In this document: positions 1 to 6,426 of the stretch, in pieces
How positions within the stretch are numbered: position 1 is the stretch's first letter
Layout: the number at the start of each line of letters is the position of its first letter
Source of the DNA: Natronomonas sp.
Lineage (GTDB): Archaea; Halobacteriota; Halobacteria; Halobacteriales; Haloarculaceae
Direction: 5' to 3'
Assembly: GCA_007121575.1 (NCBI GenBank)
Contig: SKKJ01000259.1
Span: forward strand, 1-6,866
DNA: 6,866 nucleotides
The notes under the pieces: generated by a model
Databases searched by the model: none
The model's input: only the letters and a program-made list of their open reading frames with translations
What the model was told of the DNA's origin: nothing
Made by a program: the position numbers and the translations under genes

Positions 1-451
1 AGTTGACCGTCTCTCGATCGGCTTGGACGACTCCGCCACCGCCGAGCCCGGACGGGATCGCTTCGAAGAGCGCGTCGACCAGCGACTCCTCGTTCCCACG
101 GACGTCCTCGTACGTAAGGTTCGTCTTCAGCATCCTGACGCCGCAGTTGATGTCGTATCCGATCGCTCCCGGGGAGATACAACCGTCTTCAACGCTAATC
201 CCGGCGACGCCACCCACCGGAAACCCGTAGCCTTGGTGTCCGTCCGGCATACAGATTGCGTATTTTTTGATCCCGGGGAGATGCGTCGAATTCTTCAGTT
301 GCTGAAGCGTTTTGTCATCGGCGATCTCCTCGAGGAGACGTTCGCTCGCAAACACGCGGGCGGGAACGCGCATATCCCCTTCCTTTGGGATCTCCCAGAT
401 GTGTTCGCGGACTTTATGTAGCGTGATATCGCCCGCCTCAAACGTGGTCAT
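1..451 (-). CDS. rtcB: RtcB-family RNA ligase, N-terminal part (partial, runs off left edge)
   Basis: Reading the minus strand from the ATG at 451-449 gives 150 open codons up to the window edge. The protein begins MTTFEAGDITLHKVREHIWE. It carries the RtcB hallmarks CMPDGHQGYGFPVGGVAG (residues 67-84) and SPGAIGYDINCGVRML (residues 93-108). D100 and C103 correspond to the metal-binding Asp and Cys of the family. RtcB is the GTP- and Mn-dependent ligase that joins 2',3'-cyclic-phosphate and 5'-OH RNA ends; in archaea it seals tRNA exons after intron removal in the cytoplasm. Only about the first third of the usual ~480-residue protein is present, so the catalytic His that is guanylylated is not visible. 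No Shine-Dalgarno sequence precedes the ATG, which fits the leaderless transcripts common in haloarchaea. The gene is divergent from the chemotaxis operon and has no obvious functional link with it. Confidence 0.93.
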   Translation of the reverse strand, partial: MTTFEAGDITLHKVREHIWEIPKEGDMRVPARVFASERLLEEIADDKTLQQLKNSTHLPGIKKYAICMPDGHQGYGFPVGGVAGISVEDGCISPGAIGYDINCGVRMLKTNLTYEDVRGNEESLVDALFEAIPSGLGGGGVVQADRETVN

Positions 452-476
452 AGTATCCAGTTCGGTTTGAAGCGTT

Positions 477-484
477 CAATATGT
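477..484 (-). promoter_or_regulatory. Candidate TATA box for rtcB
   Basis: The minus strand reads ACATATTG here, centred about 29-30 bases upstream of the rtcB ATG. An archaeal TATA box lies about 26-27 bases before the transcription start, so this would give an almost leaderless mRNA, in line with the missing ribosome binding site. There is no clear purine-rich BRE next to it, so this is a positional inference. Confidence 0.4.
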
Positions 485-551
485 TACGGCGACCAGGTCG
501 TATTAGAGATGTTTCGAACTGCGTGACGAACGGTGAGTCCGGACCGGTGTT

Positions 552-561
552 GATATGTATT
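552..561 (+). promoter_or_regulatory. Weak candidate TATA element for the che operon
   Basis: GATATGTATT is the most TATA-like plus-strand sequence before cheB. Its centre lies about 23 bases before the ATG at 579, slightly closer than the usual 26-27, and well over 100 bases before cheB. If real, transcription would start at about 579-583. No good BRE is seen. A different start, for example from CGATAG at 643-648, cannot be excluded. Confidence 0.25.
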
Positions 562-578
562 GCAGCGCATTTTCAGGT

Positions 579-686
579 ATGAACGCGTTGGAAACATCGT
601 TTTTTCCGAAGCGAGGGCCGTTGTGGCGTGACGAGGATGCATCGATAGCTGTGCGCACCCGAGACCGGATCACCCGTACGCGATGA
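579..686 (+). CDS. Possible 35-residue leader ORF overlapping the cheB start
   Basis: An ATG at 579-581 opens a 35-codon frame, MNALETSFFPKRGPLWRDED followed by 15 more residues rich in Arg and Thr. It ends in TGA at 684-686, so its stop overlaps the cheB ATG as ATGA, the same geometry as the cheB/cheA, cheA/cheR and HEAT/cheF junctions. cheB itself has no Shine-Dalgarno sequence, so termination-reinitiation from this ORF would explain how it is translated. Against it: no strong ribosome binding site precedes 579 (only CAGGT directly before the ATG), the peptide has no recognisable domain, and its basic character is unlike the acidic neighbours. It could be a chance frame. Confidence 0.25.
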   Translation: MNALETSFFPKRGPLWRDEDASIAVRTRDRITRTR

Positions 687-1777
687 CACAAACGGACGCT
701 TCCGAGGGACGGGCATCGACAGGACTTCGGGCAGTCGTAGTCGATGATTCACATTTCATGCGAACGGTCGTCTCAGATATGCTGAAAGAGGAAGGGATAT
801 CGGTCGTGGAAACCGCATCGGACGGCAAAACCGGTGTCGAATGCGTCATTCGACACGAACCAGACGTGGTCACGATGGATCTCGAGATGCCGCGGATGGA
901 TGGCATCGAAGCAGTCGAGAGGATCATGAAAGCACAGCCGACGCCGATATTGGTGCTATCAGCCCATGCTTCGGACGGCGCTGAGTTGACGTTCGAGGCG
1001 ATGGATCGGGGTGCGGTCGATTTCTTCGAAAAACCGAGCGGTGAGATCTCCGTCGGAATCAAACGACAGCAAACGAGGCTCGCTAAGACCGTTCGCTCGG
1101 TCGCGTCGGTGGATACCCCTGCGAACGTGCACACATCAGCGCGGACAAGTGGACGTCCAAAACATGCTGCGTTAGAGTCGGAGTGTCTCCGAGAGCCGAC
1201 ACTCGTTATCGGATCCTCGACAGGGGGACCAACGGTTGTCACAGAGCTACTCAGCGAACTCCCGGTCGAAGCGAATCTGCGGATTCTCATCGTTCAACAC
1301 ATGCCGGACGGGTTTACTGCGCGGTTTGCTGAGCGCCTCGATCAGGCGAGCGAATACGAGGTCCGAGAGGCAACCGATGGTGCCCGAATCGGGGGCGGAG
1401 AAGCACTCGTTGCGAAAGGCGGCAAGCATCTCGAAGTGTCCGGATATGGTGGTGGACGCATCCGCGTATCATTGACCGAGGGCGAACCGGTTCATAACGT
1501 TCGCCCAGCAGCCGATATAACGTTACAAACGGCCGCTGATCGAATCGATGGCCCGGTAACGGCGGCGATCTTGACCGGGATGGGTTCGGATGGTGCTGCG
1601 GGTGCCGAAGCGATTAGCGCAGCGGGCGGAGCGGTGCTCGCACAGGACGAAGAGACGTCCGCGGTGTTCGGAATGCCGCAGCGGGCGATCGAAACGGGGG
1701 CCGTCAACGAGATTCGCCCGCGAGAGGAACTCGCGACCGGCGTTTTGGATTTGATTACAACTGGAGGACGACAATGA
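683..1777 (+). CDS. cheB: CheB, chemotaxis protein-glutamate methylesterase/glutamine deamidase
   Basis: The 364-residue protein has the standard CheB layout. An N-terminal receiver domain (about residues 14-120) contains the acidic pair D21/D22, phosphoacceptor D66 in TMDLEMP, S93 and K117 in EKPSG. A linker of about 50 residues follows, then the methylesterase domain (about 171-360) with catalytic Ser179 in GSSTGG, His206 in IVQHMPDGFT and Asp303 in GMGSDGA. All key residues are intact. CheB removes methyl groups from, and deamidates, receptor signalling domains; phosphorylation by CheA relieves inhibition by the receiver, giving adaptation feedback. It acts in the cytoplasm at receptor arrays. 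ATG 683 is the only sensible start: the frame is closed upstream by a TGA at 629 and the next Met (M26) lies inside the receiver. No ribosome binding site is visible. Its TGA overlaps the cheA ATG (ATGA). Confidence 0.97.
   Translation: MTQTDASEGRASTGLRAVVVDDSHFMRTVVSDMLKEEGISVVETASDGKTGVECVIRHEPDVVTMDLEMPRMDGIEAVERIMKAQPTPILVLSAHASDGAELTFEAMDRGAVDFFEKPSGEISVGIKRQQTRLAKTVRSVASVDTPANVHTSARTSGRPKHAALESECLREPTLVIGSSTGGPTVVTELLSELPVEANLRILIVQHMPDGFTARFAERLDQASEYEVREATDGARIGGGEALVAKGGKHLEVSGYGGGRIRVSLTEGEPVHNVRPAADITLQTAADRIDGPVTAAILTGMGSDGAAGAEAISAAGGAVLAQDEETSAVFGMPQRAIETGAVNEIRPREELATGVLDLITTGGRQ
1763..1767 (+). promoter_or_regulatory. Ribosome binding site of cheA
   Basis: GGAGG lies inside the 3' end of cheB, six bases before the cheA ATG at 1774, and matches the 3' end of archaeal 16S rRNA. 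Together with the ATGA overlap it fixes the cheA start. Confidence 0.8.
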
Positions 1778-3879
1778 ACGAAGACCACATTAACGCATTC
1801 GTCTCCGAAAGCCGAGAAAGCATTACGGATCTGAATAACGCGTTACTCGAACTCGAGGACGATCCAGATAACGATGAATCGATCGAATCGGTATTTCGAA
1901 CGGCTCATACACTAAAAGGTAATTTCGGTGCGATGGGGTTTTCGAACGCGAGCGAACTCGCACATGTTCTCGAGGACCTCCTCGATGAGATACGTGACGG
2001 TAATATAGACGTCACACCGGAAATTATGGACGCTGCGTTCGAGGGAGTCGATCGAATCGAAACGATAGTGAACGAGGTCGAACGCGACGGCGAGTCGACG
2101 ACAGATCCCGAAGCGACGACGGGGCGGCTTCGGTCGGCGATTAACCGTGCGACGAAGGAAACGACAGATCCAACGGACGAGAAAGGAGACAATGAAACGT
2201 CCGGTGAGAACGGCGAGACGAACGATGGCTCGATACTCGAAGCCGCAAAGCGGTTACAGGGCATCGACGACCGCGAAGCGTTCGTACACGCACGGATTGG
2301 AGTCGATCCGGATCGAATACTCGGCGTTGACGCGATGTTAACCCTTGAGCAGATCGAAGACGCGGTTGAAACGCTTTCAACAGTCCCGCCCCGCGATATA
2401 TTGGAAGATGGCGAATACGACGGGACGTTCGAAGTATTCGTTCCGGGAGAGAGTGTGGAGACGTTGAATGGGGCGCTCGAAACGATCGGAGTGGTAGAAC
2501 GGTTCGAAGTAACGGAGTTCGCACCGGCGGCGGATTCGAACGGCACTGAACGGAACGCACCTGCAGGACGCACCCGTAACAGCAAGGCCCAGAAACGTGA
2601 TCTCAGCAACGATAACGCCGAGAACATCGCATCCAACGCGGGGACCGAACCCGAACCCAAGGACGAAAAGACCCCTCAGAGCCGGTCCACTAACGATATC
2701 TCGTCGGTTCGAGTGGACGTCAATCGCCTTGATGAGCTCCACGGCCTCGTCGAACAGCTCGTCACGGGACGAATTACGATTCGGCGAGCGATCGAAAGCA
2801 ACGACTACGAAGCGGCGGAGAACGGACTGAACGATTTCGATAAAGTGACATCACGGCTGCAGAACACCGTCATGGACATGCGATTGATACCGCTTCAGCG
2901 TGTCGTGAGTAACCTCCCCCGGGTGGTGAGAGACGTTTCACGAAGCCAACAGAAAGCGGTTTCATTGGAGATGTACGGCCAAGAGATCGAACTCGATCGG
3001 TCGATACTGACCGAAATCGAAGACCCATTGATCCACATTCTCCGAAACGCCGTCGATCACGGTATCGAACCGCCGGCCGAGCGAGAGAACGCCGAGAAAC
3101 CGCGAGAAGGTACGATCGAACTGCACGCATCGAGACAGCGCGATCACGTGACGATTTCGGTCTCGGACGACGGTGGGGGTATCGATCCGGACGCGATTCG
3201 GACGAAAGCGGTCAACGAAGGAGTCATCTCCGAATCGGAAGCCGAATCCGTGTCCGATGACGAGGCGTATGATCTGATCTTCCACCCCGGGTTCTCGACC
3301 GCAACGGAGGTGACCGATGTCAGCGGACGCGGTGTCGGAATGGATGTCGTCCACAGTACCGTCGAACAACTCGATGGAACCGTGAACGTCGAGAGCGAAC
3401 TCGGAGAAGGCACGACGGTCGAGCTTCGATTACCGGTCTCCGTCGCGATCGTTAACGTGCTGTTCGTCACCGTGGGCGAGCAAGAGTACGGGATTCCGAT
3501 CAAGAATATCGATGAGCTGACACCCGTCGAAACCATCGAAACAGTCGGCGGAGAACCGGTCGTGAGACACAACGACGATGTGTATCCAGTGATTTCATTG
3601 GAAGAGACGCTTACGCTCGGGAACGCACTGGAGGAGACCCAAGCACCCGTCGTAGCTGATGGGGGGTCGCCGGACGGTACGGAATCGACGATGTTAGTTC
3701 GGATTCGAAAGTCTGTCCGGCCGATCGCGCTTCGATGTGACTCGTTCAACGATCAAGAGGAAGTCGTTGTCAAACCACTCGAAGGATCGTTGAGCGGGAT
3801 CTCCGGGCTCAGCGGCACCGCGATCTTGGGTGACGGGAACATCGTCCCGATACTTGACGTGGTGAGTCTCGGGAAATGA
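1774..3879 (+). CDS. cheA: CheA, chemotaxis histidine kinase
   Basis: This 701-residue kinase has all five CheA modules. P1 (about 1-105) carries the phosphorylated His45 in RTAHTLKGNFGAMGF. An acidic, low-complexity linker leads to a P2-like CheY/CheB-docking domain (about 150-255), then a second polar linker (about 256-308). P3, the dimerisation helices, spans about 310-375 and includes VDVNRLDELHGLVEQLV. P4, the ATPase, has an N box HILRNAVDHGIE (from H421), G1 DDGGGID (465-471), HPGFST and G2 SGRGVGMD (517-524), followed by GEGTTVELRLP. P5 (about 556-701) is CheW-like and couples the kinase to receptors. CheA autophosphorylates from ATP and passes phosphate to CheY (motor output) and CheB (adaptation). 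No essential residue is missing and the length is normal for haloarchaea. It overlaps cheB and cheR by ATGA at each end, so the three are very likely co-transcribed and translationally coupled. Confidence 0.97.
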   Translation: MNEDHINAFVSESRESITDLNNALLELEDDPDNDESIESVFRTAHTLKGNFGAMGFSNASELAHVLEDLLDEIRDGNIDVTPEIMDAAFEGVDRIETIVNEVERDGESTTDPEATTGRLRSAINRATKETTDPTDEKGDNETSGENGETNDGSILEAAKRLQGIDDREAFVHARIGVDPDRILGVDAMLTLEQIEDAVETLSTVPPRDILEDGEYDGTFEVFVPGESVETLNGALETIGVVERFEVTEFAPAADSNGTERNAPAGRTRNSKAQKRDLSNDNAENIASNAGTEPEPKDEKTPQSRSTNDISSVRVDVNRLDELHGLVEQLVTGRITIRRAIESNDYEAAENGLNDFDKVTSRLQNTVMDMRLIPLQRVVSNLPRVVRDVSRSQQKAVSLEMYGQEIELDRSILTEIEDPLIHILRNAVDHGIEPPAERENAEKPREGTIELHASRQRDHVTISVSDDGGGIDPDAIRTKAVNEGVISESEAESVSDDEAYDLIFHPGFSTATEVTDVSGRGVGMDVVHSTVEQLDGTVNVESELGEGTTVELRLPVSVAIVNVLFVTVGEQEYGIPIKNIDELTPVETIETVGGEPVVRHNDDVYPVISLEETLTLGNALEETQAPVVADGGSPDGTESTMLVRIRKSVRPIALRCDSFNDQEEVVVKPLEGSLSGISGLSGTAILGDGNIVPILDVVSLGK

Positions 3880-4694
3880 CTAGAACGGAAACTGACCTTG
3901 TACTTCGGGAAGTGATTCAGTATATCTCAGATCGCATGGCTTTCGAGCCGGATTCGTACAACGACTCCTATTTAGACCGCCGTATCTCTTCGCGAATGCG
4001 TCGGACTGGCTGTGAATCGTACGAAGCGTATCTGGAAGTGCTTTCAACGGAGGCGGACGAACGGGCGGCACTACTGGACGCACTGAGTGTCAACGTCACA
4101 AGCTTTTTCCGAAACCCCGAGGTTTGGGAAGGAATCCGAGACGTACTCAGGACACTGAGCGAAGAGCAACGAACCGTCCGGTGTTGGAGCGCTGCGTGTT
4201 CCGATGGTCGTGAGCCGTATTCGATCGCGATGCTCGCTCGAGACGACCCACATATCCGTGATCGATCCATCGAAATCACGGCAACTGACATCGATGCCGA
4301 AACGCTGCGGTCAGCACGAGAGGGCGTATATGAGTCAACTCGAACGACGGATATCGAAAGCCAATTAAACGTACTTTCTGCGCCGGATGATCACATTCGG
4401 ACCTCCGAAGCAAAAGCACGTTTTTCGATTAGACCACCAGTCAAACGGATGGTCTCGTTCGAACAACATGATCTGATAAGCGGAGCACAAAAAGTCGGGT
4501 ACGATCTCGTCCTCTGTCGGAACCTGCTGATTTATATCGACCGTTCGTATAAAGATCCGATCTTCGAAACACTCACCGGATCACTCAGATCGGGTGGAGT
4601 ACTGACGATCGGGAAATCAGAAACACTCCCACGAACGTTCAGAGACGAGTATGAACCGTACGAGAGGAGTAACCATATCTATCGGAGGGCGTGA
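3876..4694 (+). CDS. cheR: CheR, SAM-dependent chemoreceptor glutamate methyltransferase
   Basis: The 272-residue protein matches single-unit CheR in length. An N-terminal helical domain (about 1-75) precedes the family signature VNVTSFFRNPEVW (from V72). The methyltransferase fold shows motif I as CWSAACSDGREPYSIAML (103-120), the SAM-contacting acidic loop ATDID (D138, D140), LVLCRNLLIYID (211-222) and GGVLTIGKSETLP near the C-terminus. It transfers methyl groups from S-adenosylmethionine to glutamates of methyl-accepting receptors, opposing CheB. No TPR or other extension is present. The ATG overlaps the cheA stop as ATGA; GGTGA at 3861-3865, ten bases upstream, is a modest ribosome binding site, so coupling to cheA translation is likely to matter. 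Confidence 0.96.
   Translation: MTRTETDLVLREVIQYISDRMAFEPDSYNDSYLDRRISSRMRRTGCESYEAYLEVLSTEADERAALLDALSVNVTSFFRNPEVWEGIRDVLRTLSEEQRTVRCWSAACSDGREPYSIAMLARDDPHIRDRSIEITATDIDAETLRSAREGVYESTRTTDIESQLNVLSAPDDHIRTSEAKARFSIRPPVKRMVSFEQHDLISGAQKVGYDLVLCRNLLIYIDRSYKDPIFETLTGSLRSGGVLTIGKSETLPRTFRDEYEPYERSNHIYRRA
4684..4688 (+). promoter_or_regulatory. Ribosome binding site that fixes the HEAT-protein start
   Basis: GGAGG (followed by another G) lies in the last codons of cheR, seven bases before the ATG at 4696. The in-frame upstream ATG at 4651 has no comparable site and would add 15 residues encoded inside cheR. The start is therefore placed at 4696. Confidence 0.8.
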
Positions 4695-4695
4695 G

Positions 4696-6021
4696 ATGTC
4701 CTTATATCAGCTAGAGCGAGACCGAAACCTCAACGAGCTCGTCGAAACGCTCCAACAGAGCGATAACCCATCGATACGGTATCGTGCGGCAGAGATCATC
4801 GGCGGACTGTTCGAATCAGATGATATCAAATCGGCGGGGCTTTCAATGAACTCTGAGCAAACGGGGGAGCTCACGATCGGTGCCGAACGCGGCGAATTCG
4901 GTGAGACGGAATCCGCCGTCGACGTGTTGGTATCTGTTGTCTGTGAGGATGACGACGACCGTGTCCGAGCAGCGGCTATCGATGCCATAGATACACACGG
5001 ACAAGAAGCGCTCGAACAGGTCGTGACGGCACTCTCTGACAAAGAGATAGAGGGGGCAAGCGATTGGGTCACGGCGCGGGCGTTTGCCGATGTGATCGAA
5101 GATCCACAGCCGGAGCTTCGAATGGCAGCTGCGACGGGATTAGGGCGAGTGGGCGATTCAAGCGTGACTGAACCGTTGATCGATCGACTGGGAGACTCCG
5201 ATCCGAGAGTCCGAACTCGATCGGCGGTCGCCTGCGGACGAATCCGCGATCCCCGTGCAGTTGAACCGCTCGAAAAGAGAGTGCAAATCGATCCGAACGT
5301 CGACGTTCGAAAAGCGGCGGTCGAGGCGCTCGGTGAAATCAAAACACAGGGATCGCTAGCGGTGTTACTCGAGGCGGCCGACGATCCAAACGAGTCGATT
5401 CGACACGTTATCGCGGACGCTCTCGGGATGTTTGGAAGCGTTTCACCGGTCGAAACACTCGGAGGGTATCTGAGCGATACGAGCGAACCGGTTCGACGAA
5501 CGGCGATGTTTTCCATGGTTGAGATCCTCTCGAACGCACCGGCACAACAGAGCCATTCGATTCGGGAACGGACGGCGAAGACGCTTGAGGCAGCAACGGC
5601 TGCCGAAGTGATCCCACCGCTCGCGGAGATACTGAGGGACAGTTCCGGGACACCACAACGGCGAAACGCTGCATGGCTCCTCGGACAGGTCACCGGAACC
5701 GAAAACCACGACATCGCACGGCGTGCGCTCATTGATGCGCTTAACGCCGAGGATATGATGACGGCTCAATTTGCAGCGACCAGCCTCACAGAGATCGATA
5801 CCCCTCAACTCGAATCCGAGCTTCTAGCGCTCGTCCGTGATCGAGACGCCGGGGAGGCTGCGCGATCGAAAGCGCTGTTCGTCCTCGGGAAAGTCGGGAC
5901 GGAAAGGACGCAGACGGCGCTCGGCGAGTTCGTCGATCAAACGCAAAGTGAAACTCTTCGCCAACAAGCGTTTTCAGCCCTCTCGAAGCTGGGCGGGATC
6001 GGAGGTAGCGAACGTCCATGA
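4696..6021 (+). CDS. HEAT-repeat (PBS-lyase type) protein of the archaeal chemotaxis cluster
   Basis: The 441-residue protein is almost entirely helical repeats of about 30 residues. I place about ten or eleven, roughly at 12-40, 73-100, 127-152, 155-182, 186-213, 217-246, 250-278, 303-332, 339-367, 370-399 and 404-433. The clearest are EPLIDRLGDSDPRVRTRSAV and DPNVDVRKAAVEALGEI, with the typical D-P-x-V-R-x-x-A-A-x-A-L-G pattern. There is no signal peptide or membrane segment. A charged low-similarity stretch (about 40-72) interrupts the first two repeats. Such a protein is known from haloarchaeal che regions (OE2401F of Halobacterium salinarum), where it was reported to bind chemotaxis proteins and the CheF proteins. 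A scaffold role between the Che system and the archaellum switch is inferred from this and from its place between cheR and cheF. It begins one base after the cheR stop and overlaps cheF by ATGA. Confidence 0.85.
   Translation: MSLYQLERDRNLNELVETLQQSDNPSIRYRAAEIIGGLFESDDIKSAGLSMNSEQTGELTIGAERGEFGETESAVDVLVSVVCEDDDDRVRAAAIDAIDTHGQEALEQVVTALSDKEIEGASDWVTARAFADVIEDPQPELRMAAATGLGRVGDSSVTEPLIDRLGDSDPRVRTRSAVACGRIRDPRAVEPLEKRVQIDPNVDVRKAAVEALGEIKTQGSLAVLLEAADDPNESIRHVIADALGMFGSVSPVETLGGYLSDTSEPVRRTAMFSMVEILSNAPAQQSHSIRERTAKTLEAATAAEVIPPLAEILRDSSGTPQRRNAAWLLGQVTGTENHDIARRALIDALNAEDMMTAQFAATSLTEIDTPQLESELLALVRDRDAGEAARSKALFVLGKVGTERTQTALGEFVDQTQSETLRQQAFSALSKLGGIGGSERP
6001..6006 (+). promoter_or_regulatory. 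Ribosome binding site of cheF
   Basis: GGAGGT lies within the end of the HEAT-protein gene, 11 bases before the ATG at 6018. The spacing is somewhat long, but the ATGA overlap with the upstream stop supports this start. Confidence 0.65.
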
Positions 6022-6374
6022 GTAAATCCGAGCGAAAGCTGTTTGATGCGACCGGGACGTTCGCACACGTCGTCCGCGAGGGAAAACAGATGAACGATAT
6101 CCGGTGGATTGACGGGCGAATTTTACTGTCCAACCGGCGGCTTATCTTGGCAGCGGCCGATGAGAAAAAGACGATACAGATTTCGAAGATCAACCGGATC
6201 GAGGGACGACAGGACGTCAATCGAGCGATTGCACAGGTCTCGGAGTACGTGAGCGTTCGTGTCGGCTCAGACGTATATCTCGTCTCGACCGGCGAACCTG
6301 AGAGCTTCGAGCGAACGCTTCACAAGACGATCCTCGACGGAGAGATCATCCTTCTCAAGCATCCGGCGCCTTAG
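6018..6374 (+). CDS. cheF: CheF, archaeal chemotaxis-archaellum adaptor, truncated at a sequence join
   Basis: The 118-residue product starts MSKSERKLFDATGTFAHVVR and resembles the N-terminal part of CheF (DUF439), including W-I-D-G-R-I-L-L-S-N-R-R-L-I-L (about 30-44), a PH-like beta-rich region. CheF binds phospho-CheY and the archaellum switch proteins ArlC/ArlD/ArlE (FlaC/D/E), connecting chemotaxis to motor reversal. Members are usually well over 250 residues. Here the frame runs to LLKHPA and then meets a TAG (6372-6374) just where base composition changes to that of foreign bacterial DNA. The final residue and the stop probably come from the joined sequence, so the real gene should continue elsewhere. 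It is the last recognisable gene of the che operon in the window and overlaps the HEAT gene by ATGA. Confidence 0.8.
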   Translation: MSKSERKLFDATGTFAHVVREGKQMNDIRWIDGRILLSNRRLILAAADEKKTIQISKINRIEGRQDVNRAIAQVSEYVSVRVGSDVYLVSTGEPESFERTLHKTILDGEIILLKHPAP

Positions 6375-6376
6375 GG
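6366..6376. other. Apparent join between haloarchaeal and bacterial DNA
   Basis: Left of this point the sequence is haloarchaeal cheF in frame. To the right, GC content rises (hand counts of 75% at 6481-6540 and 68% at 6721-6780, against 55-57% in sampled che lines) and the only coding signal is a bacterial sensor kinase on the other strand. The exact base is not determined; the 6-base palindrome GGCGCC at 6365-6370 sits at the edge. No transposon ends, att-like repeats or tRNA are seen. Confidence 0.75.
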
Positions 6377-6426
6377 CGGAAATCGCTGCGGCCCGCAAGC
6401 ACGGGACGAACACATGCGCGTTAGGG
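6375..6426. other. Short non-coding tail downstream of the dctB-like gene
   Basis: These 52 bases lie between the join and the stop of the dctB-like gene. I recognise no gene. On the minus strand a small hairpin, CCCGT-GCTT-GCGGG (6405-6392), is possible about 20 bases after the stop, but it has no T tract and is too weak to call a terminator. Confidence 0.5.

Larger units (their letters stand above)
452..682. other. Divergent intergenic region between rtcB and cheB
   Basis: These 231 bases separate two divergently transcribed genes. They hold a candidate rtcB TATA box (477-484), two overlapping perfect palindromes, GTCCGGAC (537-544) and ACCGGT (543-548), an AT-rich GATATGTATT (552-561), a run of six T (600-605), an 8-base palindrome GATGCATC (636-643) and a short ORF starting at 579. 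I see no tRNA or other RNA gene. In the cheB frame a TGA at 629-631 and the lack of an upstream start codon exclude a longer CheB. Confidence 0.6.

Noticed and set aside
23..421. 132-residue plus-strand ORF at the left end
   Set aside because: It lies opposite the clear RtcB coding sequence and shows no domain of its own.
600..605. Run of six T as a terminator
   Set aside because: No plus-strand gene ends upstream of it and no stem precedes it; a T run alone in the spacer is not evidence.
503..691. 62-residue minus-strand ORF in the rtcB-cheB spacer
   Set aside because: Basic Ser/Arg-rich product without motifs, overlapping the cheB start; no better supported than chance.
670..1290. 206-residue minus-strand ORF opposite cheB
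   Set aside because: Ser/Thr/Arg-rich shadow frame produced by GAA/TCG/CGA-rich codons on the other strand; cheB has intact catalytic motifs throughout.
1905..2660. 251-residue minus-strand ORF opposite cheA
   Set aside because: Serine-rich low-complexity shadow under the P1-P2 region and linkers of cheA; no recognisable fold.
4707..5732. 341-residue minus-strand ORF opposite the HEAT gene
   Set aside because: Long but serine-rich with no motif, a mirror of Glu/Asp/Arg-rich repeats; no ribosome binding site or neighbouring gene logic.
4696..6021. HEAT repeats as a DNA repeat array or CRISPR
   Set aside because: The periodicity is at the protein level only; the nucleotide units are divergent with no conserved repeat and spacer pattern.
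6392..6405. Small hairpin after the dctB-like stop as a terminator
   Set aside because: Only four G-C pairs plus one wobble and no T tract on the minus strand.
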